Below, piece after piece: positions 61,607 to 64,000 of a stretch of DNA of 64,000 nucleotides. This DNA comes from an uncultured bacterium. Lineage in GTDB: Bacteria > Cyanobacteriota > Vampirovibrionia > Obscuribacterales > Obscuribacteraceae. The stretch spans positions 1 to 64,000 of the forward strand of contig CAILLX010000135.1 in NCBI GenBank assembly GCA_903835185.1, in the 5' to 3' direction. Every line of letters starts with the position of its first letter. The stretch's first letter is position 1. A program made the position numbers and the translations under genes. The notes under the pieces were generated by a model that saw nothing but the letters and a program-made list of their open reading frames with translations, was not told where the DNA came from and did no database searches.

Positions 61607-63711
61607 AGAGGAAAACAGACAAGTGCAGGTTGTCGCCACCGGTCCACATTAAAACAGAATTGTCCAAGCTGACCAGTTCTTCTGAAAGAGCTCAGTTTCT
61701 AAAAGTCGAGGCGATGCGCACTGCCCTTCAGTTGCTGGCGGCACACAAAGTACCGCTGGTAGTTGTGTGCATCTTTGTCCTTTTTTTCCCCAGACTAATT
61801 CCTCTGTGGCTGGCAGTCATCTTGTTTCTCTATGGTGGCGAAGCTATTTACAATAAGCTCCCCTCAAAGGGGCAGCGCGCGGTGCGCCGCATGATACCGC
61901 TAGGGCTGCGGAAAGCCGAGTGGGTGTCCGAGCTGAGAGATGGATTGCGACAGATAAGGCCATTTATTCTTGGAGCAATTTTTCTTGTTTTCTTGCCGGT
62001 TACCATTTGTGCAATGTTGATCCACTGGATAACAAAAGCATCTAAACATGGTAAGCGGGAGGTTGCTACCAATCGCTATACCCCGGACTCGATTGCCTTT
62101 GTCCAGAACCGTGCAAAGGAAAACGTCGAGCTGGAGTCGAGCTTTATTTATTCTCCTGCCTTCTCTGTCACTATTCTCACCCTTTTTGTCCTGGGTGTGC
62201 CTGCAGCCGTAAGCTGGCAAATGTATCACTTACTTGGTGTAGATGCGGTGCTCGGCTTTCCATCACATAATCCGAAGTTTTACATGGTATTTGGGATTAT
62301 TGGTCTTTATTTGATGAGCATTGCCTGGTGCATTGGCACTCTGTTTCTGAGGGCATGGTTTACCTTTCCTCTCAATTTTGCCAGCCTAGAATATGAGCTT
62401 GAGCTCAACGCCAGAGAGATTCGCCGCCACGAATACAAAGGATGGTTTACTACAATTTACACCCTCAATGCGCCTTTCCGTGGAACCAGTGTACTCAAAT
62501 GGAATCAGGTGCGTAAGGTTTCCTATTCGGCCGGTGGCAGAATGAAGCTTTATCCATTGCCCAGTGCCGGCTTCTCCCAGGGCTCAGTAATCTATGAGGC
62601 ATTCAACAAACTTGCTGCTCTGTTCGATGGCATGGTTGATAAGCTCGGACGTACAGATTACATCGCCTTTATCGAGGATCCAGACTCTGAGTGCTCCGGT
62701 TGCGTTTATGTCAACTTGTGGGAACTGGATGCCGAAGAGCGGGCACGACTTTATTATGCCGTGCGCAAATGGGCGCCGCATGCCATTGTCGATGACGAAG
62801 CGCAAGAGAAGCTTCTCGGTTCTGTTGTGATGAAGGATGTCAGATACACACAGATCTGGTTTGACATTCTTACTGCTCATGATGATCGTAAGCGCATCTC
62901 GTCGCTGCAATCGCACGATAAGTTGCAGAATGGCAAACTGACAATTGTCGAACGTATTGCTTCTGGCGGACAGTCAAATACATATCTATCTAAAACTGCT
63001 GCTGGTGAACTGGTGGTGCTCAAGGAGTTTGTTCTCTCGCCGGCATCTGCTAGAGGAGCACAGGTGGAGTCAGCTGCAGACTTTGAGAATGAATGTACAG
63101 TGCTTTCGCAGTTGTCTCACGCCAAGATCGTGAAACTGCTGGGACTCTTTGCCGAGGATGGACGTGCCTATTTGATGCTCGAACACGTCTCCGGCAGCTC
63201 TCTGCGTCAGGTGGTCAAAGAGCAGGGACCTCTTGCGGAAAAGCATACAGTCGAGCTGGCTTTGCAATTATGTGAGGTCATGGAGTACCTGCACAGGCAA
63301 AATCCACCGGTAGTACACAGAGATCTCTCGCCTGATAACATAATGTTGCAGCCTGATGGTCTCATCAAGCTGATCGACTTCTCTCTGGCAAGCAGGAGTG
63401 ATCTCAGGAGTTCTGGCGAATGTGTAGGTAAGCACGCTTATACACCACCGGAGCAATTTCGTGAAGAAGCTTGCTCCCAAAGCGACATTTATGCTTTTGG
63501 GGCCACGCTGTATTACCTGCTCACAGGCACAGATCCAAGACCAATAAGTCAATCAAGCCCGAAGGTCAAAGTGCCGGCAATCTCAGAGAAGCTCAATGCG
63601 CTTGTAGAGCGAGCAACAAGTTTGGATCTGAACGAACGCTATGACTATGTGTGCTGGATTACCCTTGAGCTGGAGGCATTGATGAATGGTTTTTCCAGAG
63701 ACAATTCCTGA
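61603..63711 (+). CDS. Membrane Ser/Thr kinase with PH-like middle region
   Basis: 702 residues. Helices at about 50-85 and 125-150, then 185-210 and 222-255, surround cytoplasmic loops. A PH-like beta region follows (YELELNAREIRRHEYKG, VLKWNQVRKVSYSAGG, YIAFIEDPDS). The kinase domain occupies about 430-700: IVERIASGGQSNTYLSKTAA (glycine loop), LVVLKEFVLS (beta-3 Lys), YLMLEHVSGSSLRQVV, VVHRDLSPDNIML, LIDFSLASRS and YTPPEQFREEA. Two key positions differ from most kinases: Ser instead of Lys in HRDLS, and DFS instead of DFG. Catalysis may be weak or altered. It shares its layout with the frameshifted gene before it. Confidence 0.87.
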   Translation: MKRKTDKCRLSPPVHIKTELSKLTSSSERAQFLKVEAMRTALQLLAAHKVPLVVVCIFVLFFPRLIPLWLAVILFLYGGEAIYNKLPSKGQRAVRRMIPLGLRKAEWVSELRDGLRQIRPFILGAIFLVFLPVTICAMLIHWITKASKHGKREVATNRYTPDSIAFVQNRAKENVELESSFIYSPAFSVTILTLFVLGVPAAVSWQMYHLLGVDAVLGFPSHNPKFYMVFGIIGLYLMSIAWCIGTLFLRAWFTFPLNFASLEYELELNAREIRRHEYKGWFTTIYTLNAPFRGTSVLKWNQVRKVSYSAGGRMKLYPLPSAGFSQGSVIYEAFNKLAALFDGMVDKLGRTDYIAFIEDPDSECSGCVYVNLWELDAEERARLYYAVRKWAPHAIVDDEAQEKLLGSVVMKDVRYTQIWFDILTAHDDRKRISSLQSHDKLQNGKLTIVERIASGGQSNTYLSKTAAGELVVLKEFVLSPASARGAQVESAADFENECTVLSQLSHAKIVKLLGLFAEDGRAYLMLEHVSGSSLRQVVKEQGPLAEKHTVELALQLCEVMEYLHRQNPPVVHRDLSPDNIMLQPDGLIKLIDFSLASRSDLRSSGECVGKHAYTPPEQFREEACSQSDIYAFGATLYYLLTGTDPRPISQSSPKVKVPAISEKLNALVERATSLDLNERYDYVCWITLELEALMNGFSRDNS

Positions 63712-63749
63712 CGGTAAACAAAAACTCAATACTGGGGCGGGAGGTCACT

Positions 63750-64000
63750 GTGCCAGATAGAGAAGACAATAAAGGATTAGATGCAGGCGGCAGCACCAAT
63801 GGCAATGCACATACAGCTGCTATTCCAGGGGCGGCAGGGTGGACAGTGTTCTCGCGCATAGCAACTTATATGCTTTGTGGGCTTGTTGTGCTTGTTGTAT
63901 GTATTGTGGTCCTGGCTGCTCTTTCGATCATATATATCCGTCCGACAATCGCCCTGGTGGATCAAGCGTTGCAGAAATATCCATATGCAGCCATTCCCTT
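63750..64000 (+). CDS. Membrane protein, partial (runs off the window)
   Basis: A GTG at 63750 with GGGAGG a few bases upstream opens a frame that stays open to the end (83 codons seen). A hydrophilic, Gly/Asn-rich leader of about 35 residues (MPDREDNKGLDAGGSTNGNA) is followed by one long hydrophobic helix (MLCGLVVLVVCIVVLAALSI) and then a polar segment starting YIRPTIALVDQALQKY. No family is recognised. It lies 38 bases after the kinase gene and is likely in the same operon. Confidence 0.7.
   Translation, partial: MPDREDNKGLDAGGSTNGNAHTAAIPGAAGWTVFSRIATYMLCGLVVLVVCIVVLAALSIIYIRPTIALVDQALQKYPYAAIP

Noticed and set aside
1-64000. CRISPR array, insertion sequence or prophage
   Set aside because: No regularly spaced direct repeats, transposase, integrase or phage structural gene was recognised on either strand.

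Overview
The window reads as one chromosome segment of a free-living, Gram-negative-type, non-photosynthetic bacterium. The best guess is a relative of the cyanobacteria in the Vampirovibrionia/Melainabacteria, Obscuribacter-like. This placement is inference: it rests on an SLH-domain plus coiled-coil protein resembling the front of cyanobacterial outer-membrane porins, several Ser/Thr kinases (one with TPRs), kinesin-light-chain-like TPRs, a CcsA/Ccs1 (system II) cytochrome c maturation pair, and the lack of any photosynthesis gene. No rRNA is present; one tRNA (Gln, UUG) was found. No CRISPR array, transposase or prophage was seen.

Layout. 1-9.8 kb: mixed housekeeping genes (yggT, thiL, folD, cinA), two secreted or anchored proteins of unknown role, a decayed PAS/receiver remnant and a broken kinase-TPR gene. 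9.9-17.2 kb: a six-gene minus-strand operon for a complex-I-like membrane oxidoreductase related to group 4 hydrogenases, whose catalytic subunit lacks the Ni-Fe cysteines (Ehr-type). 17.4-25.8 kb: divergent queA/queG, a secDF-MshEN-SDR unit, a diguanylate cyclase and an amidohydrolase. 26-30 kb: yceD-rpmF-plsX-fabH-fabD fatty-acid operon. 30-43.9 kb: ankyrin protein, MFS transporter, glycosyltransferase, orphan gatD, SLH protein, inositol-phosphatase-like enzyme, orphan histidine kinase, rplY, tRNA-Gln, recN, mrp and a TPR protein.

44.0-58.9 kb is the most unusual part. It is a plus-strand run of nine genes: ccs1 and ccsA, then two very large c-type cytochrome/beta-propeller proteins that match the architecture of hydrazine synthase (an alpha-like protein and a fused beta-gamma-like protein), a SUMF1-fold protein, a chorismatase-like enzyme, a DAHP synthase, a second SUMF1-fold protein and a secreted hemerythrin-like protein, closed by a strong terminator. 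Six of these genes are joined by 1-4 base overlaps or a few bases of spacing. The set suggests a periplasmic multi-heme enzyme complex with its own maturation pair, a dedicated supply of a chorismate-derived aromatic compound, and an O2/NO-binding protein. The substrate is unknown.

59-64 kb: two paralogous membrane-anchored Ser/Thr kinases with a PH-like middle region, the first split by a frameshift, followed by a membrane protein that runs off the end of the window.

Feature starts were moved inward from the longest ORF where a ribosome binding site, a gene overlap or family length supports it. Bases 1-264 hold no gene that can be supported.
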